Source of the DNA: Sphingomonas liriopis
GTDB lineage: Bacteria > Pseudomonadota > Alphaproteobacteria > Sphingomonadales > Sphingomonadaceae
DNA: 64,000 nucleotides
Direction: 5' to 3'
NCBI RefSeq assembly: GCF_024211255.1
Contig: NZ_JAMLDY010000001.1
Span: forward strand, 124,001-188,000
Shown in pieces: positions 27,487-35,866 of this stretch. The notes under the pieces were generated by a model. The model ran no database searches and was not told the origin of the DNA. It worked only from the letters and a program-made list of their open reading frames with translations. Each line of letters opens with the position of its first letter. Position 1 is the first letter of the stretch. Made by a program: the position numbers and the translations under genes.

Positions 27487-27645
27487 TCACGTTTGGGCGA
27501 GCGCCCGTTCCGCCCCGGCGATCAGCCGCCGCCCGGTTTCCGCCGCCGCATAGGGCGTCATCGTCACCGCGACGCCATCGGGGCCGTCGAGCATCACGTG
27601 CCCGTCGGCGATCGACACCACCCCCGGATCGGACTGGGCCGCCAT
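27487..27645 (-). CDS. Small hypothetical protein
   Basis: The start at 27645 (MAAQSDPGVVSIADG) gives 52 residues and is chosen because GAGGGGC lies 5 bases upstream. An in-frame ATG at 27684 would give 65 residues and overlap the Crp-type gene. I do not recognise a family. The protein has a short beta-like N-terminal half (VSIADGHVMLDGPDGVAVTM) and a helical, Ala-rich C-terminus (AAAETGRRLIAGAERALAQ). It follows the regulator on the same strand and may be its co-transcribed partner. Confidence 0.6.
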   Translation of the reverse strand: MAAQSDPGVVSIADGHVMLDGPDGVAVTMTPYAAAETGRRLIAGAERALAQT

Positions 27646-27650
27646 CGAGC

Positions 27651-27657
27651 GCCCCTC
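27651..27657 (-). promoter_or_regulatory. Ribosome binding site deciding the start of the 52-residue protein
   Basis: On the minus strand GAGGGGC stands 5 bases before the ATG at 27645. The upstream ATG at 27684 has no comparable site. Confidence 0.55.
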
Positions 27658-27668
27658 AGACGGCACGT

Positions 27669-28445
27669 TCAGTTCGTCTGCCATTGGCTCATGTCCGAAT
27701 AGAGGTAGTCGCCCTGGAATTCGGCGATCGCGCTGAGGCCGGGCTGGTCGAGGATGTCGACCCGGCCGCTGCGGAACGTCATCAGCCCGCGCTCGCGCAG
27801 TAGCCGGAGGGTCCGGTTGACGTGGACGCCGGTCAGGCCGCACGCCTCGGCGAGGTCGGGCTGGGTGAGCGGCAGGTCGAACCGCCCGCCTTCGGCCAGC
27901 CCGACCAGCATCAGCCGGGCGTGGAGTTCGCAGAAGAAATGCGCGACCCGCCCCTCGGCACTGAGCCGGCCGAGGCGGAAGATCCATTCGCGGTGCATCG
28001 CCGCATCGACCAGCGTCGAGAACCACAGCACGCGCGTGAGGTGCGGATGGCGTTCGGTGATGCCGATCAGCTTGCGGTGGTCGAACATCGCCATCGTCAC
28101 TGGCCCCAGCGTGCCGACGTCGTGGTCGAGCCGCCCGGTCGGAAAGCCGTGCAGATCGACGAAATCGCCGGGGACGTGGACCGACACCAGCTGCCGATAC
28201 CCCTCGCGATCGTCCATGTAGCGGGTGACGTAGCCGCTGACGATCATCATGCTGGTATCGACCGGCTCGCCGCGGCGGATCAGGTGATGCCGCGCGGGAA
28301 AATCCTTCACGCTGCAGCAATCCTCGAGCACTTGGCGCTCTTCCGCCGTCATCCGGTCGCGGCCGCGGCCGAGCAGGAAGCGCGCCGTCCGCGGGTAGCG
28401 GGCAAGGTCGGGAGGCGGCAGGATCGGATCGGCATCGTCTCTCAT
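27669..28445 (-). CDS. Crp/Fnr-family regulator
   Basis: The start MRDDADPIL gives 258 residues. An N-terminal cyclic-nucleotide-binding-type beta-roll (about residues 40-140; LIRRGEPVDTSMMIVSGYV) is followed by a long dimer helix and a C-terminal Crp helix-turn-helix, PDLAEACGLTGVHVNRTLR, near residue 200. No Fnr cysteine cluster is visible at the N-terminus, although CC in LEDCCSVKDF may be redox-sensitive. The gene is divergent from a phospholipase D-family gene, with a palindrome between them. Confidence 0.92.
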   Translation of the reverse strand: MRDDADPILPPPDLARYPRTARFLLGRGRDRMTAEERQVLEDCCSVKDFPARHHLIRRGEPVDTSMMIVSGYVTRYMDDREGYRQLVSVHVPGDFVDLHGFPTGRLDHDVGTLGPVTMAMFDHRKLIGITERHPHLTRVLWFSTLVDAAMHREWIFRLGRLSAEGRVAHFFCELHARLMLVGLAEGGRFDLPLTQPDLAEACGLTGVHVNRTLRLLRERGLMTFRSGRVDILDQPGLSAIAEFQGDYLYSDMSQWQTN

Positions 28446-28487
28446 CACCCCGCACAAACTCGAAACAGGGGCGTAACGTTCCCGATG

Positions 28488-28499
28488 GGTTCGCGAACC
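28488..28499. promoter_or_regulatory. Perfect 12-base palindrome between crp-type and PLD genes
   Basis: GGTTCGCGAACC is fully self-complementary and sits 43 bases upstream of the regulator ATG on its strand. It could be an operator, though it does not match the TGTGA-N6-TCACA or TTGAT-N4-ATCAA consensus. The rest of 28446-28709 shows no gene. Confidence 0.35.
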
Positions 28500-28709
28500 G
28501 CCCACGACGACTTCACGGCGCAGCATTTCACCGGTACGCAGCCCGCCGAGCCGCTGACGCGCCCGGAACGCCGGATGCGAAAGCGGCACTTGCCCGCGCG
28601 GAACAGCTTGCCGTCCCGCGCGGTTTCGCATCGACAATCGCGGCCGAACGTCTCGCCCGCTTGCCGTGCTGCGCAGGCAGCCACGGCCGACAACGGGGAT
28701 CAGGGGTTC

Positions 28710-30149
28710 ATGCTCGATACGGCTCGCAACGTCTGGCGCATCGAGCATGCCGACCGGCTGTCGGTGATCGTCGATGCCGACCGCTATTTCGGCGTCGCGC
28801 GCGAAGCGTTCGCCAATGCGAAGCAGCGGATCATGCTGGTCGGCTGGGACTTCGACGCGCGGATCAGGTTGATGGGCAGCGGCAGCAACGTGGCCGGGCC
28901 GGAGACGGTCGGCGATTTCCTGTACGAGCTGGTCGAGCGCAATCCCAAGCTGGAGCTATACCTGCTGCGCTGGGACGTCGGCGCGCTGAAGTCAATCTTT
29001 CGCGGCAAGACGATGTTCACCGTGCTGAAATGGGCGCGGCATCCGCGCATCCACGTCAAGCTCGACGCGCATCATCCGACGGGGTCGTCGCATCACCAGA
29101 AGATCGTGTCGATCGACGATTGCCTCGCCTTTTGCGGCGGGATCGACATGACCGCCGAACGCTGGGACACGCGCGCGCACCGCGACGACGATCCCGGCCG
29201 GCGGCTGCCCGGCGGTGCGCCGTACAAGCCGTGGCACGATGCGACCACCGCGATCACCGGCGCCGCGGCGCATGCGCTGGCCGAGCTGTGCCGAAATCGC
29301 TGGCGCCATGCGACGGGCGTGCGGCTGAACCCGGTCGAGGGCAGCGTGTCGTGCTGGCCGGACTCACTGGAACCGACGTTCGAGAACGTCGAGCTCGGCA
29401 TCGCGCGCAGCCAGCCCGAAATGCCCGGCGAGCCGCCGGTGACCGAGGTCGAGGCGCTGTTCCTCGACCAGATCAGGGCGGCCAGACGCCATATCTATTG
29501 CGAGAGCCAGTATTTCGCCTCGCGCCGGATCGCCGAGGCGATCGCCGCGCGGCTCGACGAGGCGGACGGGCCGGAGATCGTCATCGTCAACCCGCTGACC
29601 GCGCAAGGCTGGCTGGAGCCGCTGGCGATGGACACCGCGCGCGCGCGGCTGGTCGAGACGCTGCGGCGGCGCGACACACATGGCCGGCTGCGGCTGTACC
29701 ATCCCTTCACGCGCGGCGGCGAGGCGATCTATTGCCATGCCAAGATCACGATCATCGACGACACGCAGTTGAGGATCGGATCGGCGAACATCAACAACCG
29801 TTCGCTGCGGCTCGACACTGAATGCGACGTGGTGCTGGATGCCGAGCGGCATCCGGGCGCGGGGCTGGAGGCGAAGATCGCCGCGACGCGCCACGATTTG
29901 ATGGCCGAGCACCTCGACGTGCCGCCTGAGCGCGTCGCGCAGCTGATCGAGCAGACCGGATCGCTGATCGAGACGATCGAGCGGCTGCGCGGCCCCGGCC
30001 GGTCGCTGCGCCCGTACGAGGTGCCCGACCTCGACGGGATCGAGACATGGCTCGCCGACAACGAGGTGCTCGACCCCGAGGGCCCGGGCGAGATGTTCGA
30101 GGCGACGACGTACCGCGGGCTGTTCCGCGGGCGGTTGCGGCGGGGGTAG
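28710..30149 (+). CDS. Phospholipase D-superfamily enzyme
   Basis: The start MLDTARNVWRIE gives 479 residues. Two HKD catalytic motifs are present: HHQKIVSIDD near residue 127 and CHAKITIIDD near residue 341, the latter followed by GSANINNRS. An early segment, RIMLVGWDFDARI, is typical of bacterial PLD and cardiolipin synthase proteins. No signal peptide or membrane helix is obvious, so it is either cytoplasmic or a peripheral membrane enzyme acting on phospholipids. It could be a phosphatidyl-transferase or a hydrolase. A type A palindrome follows the stop codon. Confidence 0.92.
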   Translation: MLDTARNVWRIEHADRLSVIVDADRYFGVAREAFANAKQRIMLVGWDFDARIRLMGSGSNVAGPETVGDFLYELVERNPKLELYLLRWDVGALKSIFRGKTMFTVLKWARHPRIHVKLDAHHPTGSSHHQKIVSIDDCLAFCGGIDMTAERWDTRAHRDDDPGRRLPGGAPYKPWHDATTAITGAAAHALAELCRNRWRHATGVRLNPVEGSVSCWPDSLEPTFENVELGIARSQPEMPGEPPVTEVEALFLDQIRAARRHIYCESQYFASRRIAEAIAARLDEADGPEIVIVNPLTAQGWLEPLAMDTARARLVETLRRRDTHGRLRLYHPFTRGGEAIYCHAKITIIDDTQLRIGSANINNRSLRLDTECDVVLDAERHPGAGLEAKIAATRHDLMAEHLDVPPERVAQLIEQTGSLIETIERLRGPGRSLRPYEVPDLDGIETWLADNEVLDPEGPGEMFEATTYRGLFRGRLRRG

Positions 30150-30181
30150 GCGGGCAATCCGCTCCCTCTACCGAACAGTCC

Positions 30182-30287
30182 GTCACCCCGGACTTGTTCC
30201 GGGGTCCACTTTGCCGCGAGCCCTGTCGTAAGCGGCTTGAGCGACGGGCTTGCGGATCGGTGGACCCCGGACCAAGTCCGGGGTGAC
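30182..30287. repeat. Intergenic inverted repeat (type A, copy 3)
   Basis: The left arm 30182-30209 is identical to copies 1 and 2. The right arm 30260-30287 has one change (GGACCAAGTCCGG). The 50-base spacer is unrelated to the others. It lies between the convergent PLD and HlyD genes and may terminate both. Confidence 0.9.
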
Positions 30288-30337
30288 GAGCCCTTTTGGA
30301 AGCGTCCACCTGCCCAGCGATCATATGTGAACGTGGA

Positions 30338-31663
30338 TCACTCGCGGAATGCGTTTTCGCTCAGGCGGGTGAAGGGGGTGAGGATATAGGCCATCACCGA
30401 GCGGCGGTCGCCGAGCAGGTTGACGTCGGCGGTCATGCCCGGGCCGATGACGAGGCGACGACCGTCGCGGTCGCGGAACGTCTGCGCATTGCCGCGGACG
30501 CGGACGGTATAGTGGCTTTCGCCGGTGCGTTCCTCGACGACCGCGTCGGGGCTGATCGTCACGACCTCGCCGTTCATGCCGCCATAGACCGCGGAATCAT
30601 AGGCGGTGACGTTGATTATGGCATGCTGGCCGATGTGGACGGAGGCGATGTCCTTCGGCGTGACCAGCGCCTCGACAGTGAGCGCATCGGCGCCGGGGAC
30701 GACCTCGACGATCGGCTGGCCGGCGGCGATGCTGCTGCCGACGGTCGAGACGAGGACGCGGTTGACGCGGCCCGACACGGGCGCGCGGACCACGGCGCGG
30801 TCGTCGCGCGCGGCGAGCGCGGGCATCGCACGGCGGCGGGCGGCCATCTCCGCCTGCGCGGCGGCAAGGTCGGTGCCGGCCTGCGCGCGCCATGCCTGAC
30901 GCACCTGCGACAGCGTGGCGCGCGCCTCCGCGACGCCGGAACGCGCGCGGGCGATCGCGGCGGCGGCCTGTTCGGCGTCGCTGGCGGCGACCGCGGCGCC
31001 GTTTTCGAGCTGGATCAGCGACACCTGCGGCTCGATCCCGCGCGCGACGAGCGGGCGGATCAGCTCGAGCTGGCGGCGGGCGGCGTCGCGCGCCGAGGTA
31101 CGCGAGCGATACGCCGCCTCCGCTTCGGCGACGGCGCGCTGCGCCTGCGCCTCGCGTGCCGCGCCGGCCGACGTCAGGCTGGCGAGATCGGCCATGCGCG
31201 CGGCGTGGAGCGAGCGTTCGATGCCGATCTGTTCGGCGATCGCGGGGTTGGCGCTGGCGGCATAGACCGGCTCGCGACCGGCGATCTCCGCCTGCAAGCG
31301 CGCGATCTTGGCGGTGAGCGCGTCGACGGTGATCGTGCTGCTGCCCAGTTCGGCGCCCGACTGCGTGCGGTCGAGCCGGACGAGCACCTGCCCCTGCTTC
31401 ACCGCATCGCCGGCGTGGGTGAGGATCGCCGAGACGATCCCGCCTTCGAGGTTGGAGACGACCTGCAGCCGGTTGCTCGGCACGACGCGGCCGCTCGCAT
31501 GGATCGTGCGGTCGAGCTGGACTAGGCTCGCCCAGGCGACGAACAGGACGAGGAAGGCGAGGATCAGCCACAGCAGCAGGTTCGAGGCCTTGTGCGGCTG
31601 GATGCGATCGACATAGTCTTCGAGATGGGCGTCGTGGGTGCCGGTGGTGGAATGGGGGGACAT
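30338..31663 (-). CDS. Type I secretion adaptor (HlyD family)
   Basis: The start MSPHSTTGTHDAH gives 441 residues. A single membrane helix lies at about residues 31-50 (LLLWLILAFLVLFVAWASLV). It is followed by the lipoyl half-motif GRVVPSNRLQVVSNLEGGIV, long coiled-coil helices rich in Ala, Gln, Arg and Glu (about 100-270), and the HlyD C-terminal beta domain ending SVMAYILTPFTRLSENAFRE. It would bridge the inner-membrane ABC exporter and the outer-membrane channel. The start overlaps the ABC gene stop (ATGA). It is the last gene of the secretion locus. Confidence 0.94.
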   Translation of the reverse strand: MSPHSTTGTHDAHLEDYVDRIQPHKASNLLLWLILAFLVLFVAWASLVQLDRTIHASGRVVPSNRLQVVSNLEGGIVSAILTHAGDAVKQGQVLVRLDRTQSGAELGSSTITVDALTAKIARLQAEIAGREPVYAASANPAIAEQIGIERSLHAARMADLASLTSAGAAREAQAQRAVAEAEAAYRSRTSARDAARRQLELIRPLVARGIEPQVSLIQLENGAAVAASDAEQAAAAIARARSGVAEARATLSQVRQAWRAQAGTDLAAAQAEMAARRRAMPALAARDDRAVVRAPVSGRVNRVLVSTVGSSIAAGQPIVEVVPGADALTVEALVTPKDIASVHIGQHAIINVTAYDSAVYGGMNGEVVTISPDAVVEERTGESHYTVRVRGNAQTFRDRDGRRLVIGPGMTADVNLLGDRRSVMAYILTPFTRLSENAFRE

Positions 31664-33396
31664 CAGGCGACGGCTCGCGGGCGCTGGAGTTGCTGGAGGA
31701 CCGCGTCGCGCGGGCCGTCGTTGACGACGCGCCCGGCGTCGATGACGACGATCCGTTCGACGAGGCGGAGCAGCGCCGGGCGGTGGGTGATGAGGACGAA
31801 GGTCCGGCCCTCGAGCTCGGCGGCGAGGCGGTCGATCAGCAGCGCCTCGGTCGCCTGGTCCATCGCGCTGGTCGGTTCGTCGAACACCACGACGGGCGGC
31901 CGGCCGGCGAGCGCGCGGGCGAGCGCGATCGACTGGCGCTGGCCGCCCGACAGCCCCTCGCCGCGGTCGGCGAGGATGAGGTCGTAGCCGTTGGCGAGCT
32001 GGCCCATGAACTGGTGCGTGCCGCTGAGTTCGGCGGCGCGTAGCATCTCGGCATCGTCGATGCCGGGGCGGTCGAGGACGATATTCTCGCGCACGCTGCC
32101 GCTCAGCAGCACGCTGTCCTGCAATGCGGTGCCGATGCGCGCGCGCATGTAATGGGGATCGAACTGGCGGATGTCGGTGCCGTCGATCATCACCAGTCCC
32201 TCCTGCGGCGGATAGAGGCCGAGGATCATCCGCGCGATCGTCGATTTTCCCGACCCGACGCGCCCCAGCAGGCCGATCCGCTGGCCGGCGGGGATCGTGA
32301 GGTTGAGGCCGTCCAATGTCTTCTCGGCGGCGCCGGGATAGCGGAACTCGACGCCGCGCAATTCGATCCGGCCGGCGAAATGCGCGGGCTTCAGCGCCTC
32401 GCTCTGCGGGCCCTCGGTCGGCTGCTCCATCATGCCGTTGATCTGCTTGTACGCGGTGCGCGTCGCCGACAGGCGGGTAAGCAAGGTCGCGACCTGCGCC
32501 AGCGGCTGCACGGCGCGGCCCGACAGGATCGAGCAGGCGACGAGCGCGCCGGTGGTCAGCTTGTGATCGGCGATCAGGAATACGCCGGCGACGACGGTGC
32601 CGGCGTAGGACAGGGTATTGGCCGAGGCGGCGACGGTGGTCGCGATCGTCGACACCAGCCGCTGGCGCATCGAACTGTCCGAATGCGCGCGGTTCGCCTG
32701 GGTCCAGCGCCGCCCCAGCAGCGTCGCGGCGCCGCTCGTCTTGACCATCTCCAGCGCGCCGATCGTCTCGACCAGCACGCTCTGCTTGCTCTGCCCCTCG
32801 CTCAGCGATTTCGCCGACAGGCGGTCGAGCGCCGGGCGGGTGAGCCACCCTGCCCCGATCACGATCGGGATCGCGGCGAGCGGCACCCAGACGACCATGC
32901 CGCCGATGATCGCGATGAACACCAACGTCACGACGATGAACGGCACGTCGACCATCGCGGTCATCGTCGCCGAGGCGAAGAAGTCGCGCAGCGTCTCGAG
33001 CTCGCGCATCATGCCGGTCAGCGACCCGGTCGATCCGCGCTTGAGGTCGAGGCGGATGCCGACCAGCCGCTTGAACACCCGCCCGCCGACGTCATGGTCG
33101 ATGTCCGCGCCGGCGAGATCGACGAAATAGGCGCGCAGGATGCGCAGCACGAAGTCGAACACGACGACGACGAGCAGCCCGATCGACAGCGCGACGAGCG
33201 AGGAATAGGCGTTGTTGGGGACGACGCGGTCGTAGACGGTCATCGTGAACAGCGAGGTGATGAGCCCGAACAGGTTTATCATCGCCGCCGCCAGCGCGAC
33301 CTTCAGATAGACGCGCTTGTTGCGCAGCATCGGTTCGAGCAGCCATGGCGCGAACCGCGGCTTGGGATGCTCGATCGTATCGGCGGACGAATTCAT
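31663..33396 (-). CDS. Type I secretion ABC exporter
   Basis: The start MNSSADTIEHPK gives 577 residues. About six membrane helices are followed by the ATPase domain, with Walker A GRVGSGKST near residue 379, signature LSGGQRQSIALARAL and Walker B VVVFDEPTSAMD near residue 498. The VYDRVVPNNAYSSL segment after the first helices is typical of the LapB branch. That branch usually has an extra N-terminal C39-like domain of about 130 residues, which is missing here, so the length is closer to PrtD. The gene is joined to its neighbours by ATGA overlaps on both sides. Confidence 0.94.
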   Translation of the reverse strand: MNSSADTIEHPKPRFAPWLLEPMLRNKRVYLKVALAAAMINLFGLITSLFTMTVYDRVVPNNAYSSLVALSIGLLVVVVFDFVLRILRAYFVDLAGADIDHDVGGRVFKRLVGIRLDLKRGSTGSLTGMMRELETLRDFFASATMTAMVDVPFIVVTLVFIAIIGGMVVWVPLAAIPIVIGAGWLTRPALDRLSAKSLSEGQSKQSVLVETIGALEMVKTSGAATLLGRRWTQANRAHSDSSMRQRLVSTIATTVAASANTLSYAGTVVAGVFLIADHKLTTGALVACSILSGRAVQPLAQVATLLTRLSATRTAYKQINGMMEQPTEGPQSEALKPAHFAGRIELRGVEFRYPGAAEKTLDGLNLTIPAGQRIGLLGRVGSGKSTIARMILGLYPPQEGLVMIDGTDIRQFDPHYMRARIGTALQDSVLLSGSVRENIVLDRPGIDDAEMLRAAELSGTHQFMGQLANGYDLILADRGEGLSGGQRQSIALARALAGRPPVVVFDEPTSAMDQATEALLIDRLAAELEGRTFVLITHRPALLRLVERIVVIDAGRVVNDGPRDAVLQQLQRPRAVA

Positions 33397-35099
33397 CGGG
33401 GGTCCAATGCGGCGGGATCGATCTGCAGCGCGGGCAGCAGCTTGCCAGTGCGCGCGAGCAGGACGTAGCGGGCGGTATCGAGTTCGGTGACGGTCTGGAT
33501 GTAACGCACCGCGACGCCGAAGTAATTGTTTTCCGCCGACAACAGGTCGAACAACGTCCCGCGCGACACGCGGAAGCGTTCGGCGAGCACGTCGCGCGAC
33601 TGGCGGCTGGCGATGTAGTTGTTTTCGATCGCCGCCTTGGCCTGTTCGAGTGCGGCGATATCGGACAGCGCGATGCGCGCGTCGCGCTCGGCGTCCTGGC
33701 GGGTGCGGTCGAGGCGCGCGTCGGCGCCGTGCGCGCGCGCCTGCGCCTGGCGGATGCGCTGGCCGACGCCGCCGCCCAGCCGCATGCTGAGCGTCAGATT
33801 GGCACGGACGTCGTAATCGCGCGCATTCTCGATCACGCCATAGCGGCCGGCATCGACCCCGGCGGTGAGCTGCGGCAGGCGTTCGGCCTTGAGCGCGGCG
33901 ACGTCGCGGCGGGCGGCGCCGGCCTGCGCGCTCGCCGAACGGACGATCGGCAGCGTCGCGATGTCGTCGCGCAGCCGGTCGGGGACGACCTGCGCCAGAT
34001 CGGGCACCGGCGCGCGGCCGAGATCTTCGGGCGGCGGCGATCCCACGATCGCGACATATTGCGCCTCGGCACTGGCGGCGGAGCGGCGGAAATCGGCGAG
34101 CTGCGCGTCGGAGGAAGCGACGTAGCTGTCGACCTGCGCGACGTCGCCCTGCGCGGCATAGCCCTGCGTCACGCGTTCCTGGATGCGGGTGCGCAGGTCG
34201 CGCTGGCTGTCGGCGAAGGCTTCGGCGAGGCGGACGAGCGCGCGATAGCCGTAGACATTGTACCAGACCGACACCGCGCGCAGCGCGATCTGCGCACGCA
34301 CGTCGTCCAGCGCGGCGAGCGAGCTGGCGATCCGCGCATTGCCCGCGGCGATGCGATCGTTGCTCGCGCCGAAATCGACGACCGGCTGCTGGATGCGGAT
34401 CGAACCGTCGGTGCGGCTTTCCGGGCGCGAGCGTTCGAGGACGTTCTGCGGATCGTTGGAGAAGGCGCGGCTGACGATCTTGAACGTCGACAGCGAGAGA
34501 TCGGCGGTGGGATATTGCCGCGCCTTCGCCTCGTCGCGCACCGCCTCCGCCTCCTCGGCCTGCGCCGCCGATTCGCCCAGCGCGGGATTGCGCGCGACCG
34601 CCAGCGCGACCTCGCGGCGGAAGGCGGCGAGCGGCGTCTGTTCGCGCGCGAGCTGCAGGATCGGGTCGCCGGCGGGATCGATGTGGAGCGGATCCTCGCT
34701 CGGCGCGGGCAGGCCGCCGGGGACGTTCTGCACCCAGAGCCCGCTGCGCGGGATCGCCGGCGGTGGCACCGCGACGGTCGAGGTCACGACGGGCGCCGGC
34801 GGCCCGATCCGCACCGGCGAGCCGGACGGTGTCGAGGGCGACAAGACGGGCGTGGGCGTGGCGGCGGCGGGCAGCGTCGGCGATGGCGGCAGCAGCGTCG
34901 GGGTCGCGCCGATCTGCGGGTTCTGCTGCAACGGCGACGGGCCGGGTGCGGTCACCGTCTGCGCGGCCGCCGGCGTAACGCAGGCCGACGCGGCGATCGC
35001 AAGCAATATCGGCACCGGGCATGGCTTCGCCGCCGCCGCATGCGGGATGTGGCGAGGCGATGATGAAACCCTGCGCTGCCGATCCGTCATATGTTCCAA
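33393..35099 (-). CDS. TolC-family outer-membrane channel for type I secretion
   Basis: The protein is 568 residues from ATG 35099, or 565 from the ATG at 35090. After a signal-like segment (ILLAIAASACVTPAAAQ) comes a Pro/Thr-rich stretch of about 60 residues (LLPPSPTLPAAATPTPVLSP), then two OEP repeats of helical coiled coil, with SVWYNVYGYRALVRLAEAF near residue 275 and LFDLLSAENNYFGVAVRYI near residue 520. It corresponds to LapE or AggA-like channels. The Pro-rich N-terminal extension is unusual. It is the first of three overlapping secretion genes. Confidence 0.93.
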   Translation of the reverse strand: MEHMTDRQRRVSSSPRHIPHAAAAKPCPVPILLAIAASACVTPAAAQTVTAPGPSPLQQNPQIGATPTLLPPSPTLPAAATPTPVLSPSTPSGSPVRIGPPAPVVTSTVAVPPPAIPRSGLWVQNVPGGLPAPSEDPLHIDPAGDPILQLAREQTPLAAFRREVALAVARNPALGESAAQAEEAEAVRDEAKARQYPTADLSLSTFKIVSRAFSNDPQNVLERSRPESRTDGSIRIQQPVVDFGASNDRIAAGNARIASSLAALDDVRAQIALRAVSVWYNVYGYRALVRLAEAFADSQRDLRTRIQERVTQGYAAQGDVAQVDSYVASSDAQLADFRRSAASAEAQYVAIVGSPPPEDLGRAPVPDLAQVVPDRLRDDIATLPIVRSASAQAGAARRDVAALKAERLPQLTAGVDAGRYGVIENARDYDVRANLTLSMRLGGGVGQRIRQAQARAHGADARLDRTRQDAERDARIALSDIAALEQAKAAIENNYIASRQSRDVLAERFRVSRGTLFDLLSAENNYFGVAVRYIQTVTELDTARYVLLARTGKLLPALQIDPAALDPR

Positions 35100-35203
35100 A
35101 CCCGGATCCCGCGCCGGTCGATCGGCCGGGGTCCCTTACCACGCAACACGCTGCCAAAGTTTGAACGGATGGCTGGCAAGACCATCCCGATCCCAAACGG
35201 CAC

Positions 35204-35238
35204 GGGGGAGCGGCATCGCCGCACGATGCCACTCCCCC
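35204..35238. terminator. Hairpin between the 196-residue gene and tolC-type gene
   Basis: A 15-base-pair stem with one mismatch (GGGGGAGCGGCATCG at 35204-35218; CGATGCCACTCCCCC at 35224-35238) closes a 5-base loop in the 161-base gap. On the minus strand it is followed within a few bases by GTTTGGG, which contains only a short T-run. It may be a partial terminator that lowers secretion-gene expression relative to the giant substrate. Confidence 0.55.
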
Positions 35239-35260
35239 CGCAACCGGATCGGACCCGAAT

Positions 35261-35851
35261 CTATCCGAGCAGCGGCACGGTGCCGTCGATCGGCGGCATG
35301 TCGTGCAACGGCATGACGAACAGCTCGTGCGGCGCGAGGTGCGCCCCGTCGGCGGCGCGGAACGCCGCAAGATCGACCGCCGCGAAGGCATGCGCCTCCG
35401 CAGCCACCGCGACGACCGGCGCCGCGTCGAGCGCCGATACGATGCTCGTCGGTGCCGCGAACAGTTCGGTCGGCGCTACCGTCGCGCTGTCGGCGGGCCG
35501 CGCATCGAGATGCAGCGGCGTCTCGTCATGCCATAGTCCCTCGCTGGGCACGGCGGCACCGACCAAGCCGCGATCTGCCGGATCGGCAACCGGGGCGACC
35601 ACCGCCGGCGCGTCGTGGCGATCGGCGAGCAACAGCGCGAGATCGACGTGCTGGGCGCCGGTGCCCTGCGCCGTCATCTCATATTGCGCCCATTGCGGAC
35701 GGCCGGCGCCGACCGCAACCGCATTGGCGTTCACCGCCGTATCGGGCAGCGTGACGGCGACCGCCTCCTCCAGCCCGGGCGACAGGCTGGAGATCGGCGC
35801 GATGGTGCGGGGTCCGGCGACGCCCAGCGGGTTCAACTTGGTGACAGGCAT
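35261..35851 (-). CDS. Unrecognised acidic protein linked to the giant RTX protein
   Basis: The start MPVTKLNPLGVAGP gives 196 residues. I do not recognise a family. The sequence is rich in Ala, Val, Asp and Pro with very few Lys (only one early). It has no signal peptide and no membrane helix. Segments such as APTSIVSALDAAPVVAVAAE and HDMPPIDGTVPLLG look loosely structured. It begins 15 bases after the giant gene and precedes the type I secretion genes, so it is surely co-transcribed with the substrate. Possible roles are a secretion chaperone, an accessory substrate or a surface partner. Confidence 0.75.
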   Translation of the reverse strand: MPVTKLNPLGVAGPRTIAPISSLSPGLEEAVAVTLPDTAVNANAVAVGAGRPQWAQYEMTAQGTGAQHVDLALLLADRHDAPAVVAPVADPADRGLVGAAVPSEGLWHDETPLHLDARPADSATVAPTELFAAPTSIVSALDAAPVVAVAAEAHAFAAVDLAAFRAADGAHLAPHELFVMPLHDMPPIDGTVPLLG

Positions 35852-35866
35852 GATGCGTCCCTCGGC

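Noticed and set aside
33397..35391. Long N-terminal extension in frame with the ABC exporter (total 1242 codons).
   Set aside because: It overlaps the tolC-type gene fully and lacks any membrane or peptidase motifs. The exporter start at 33396 gives the normal length and an ATGA overlap.
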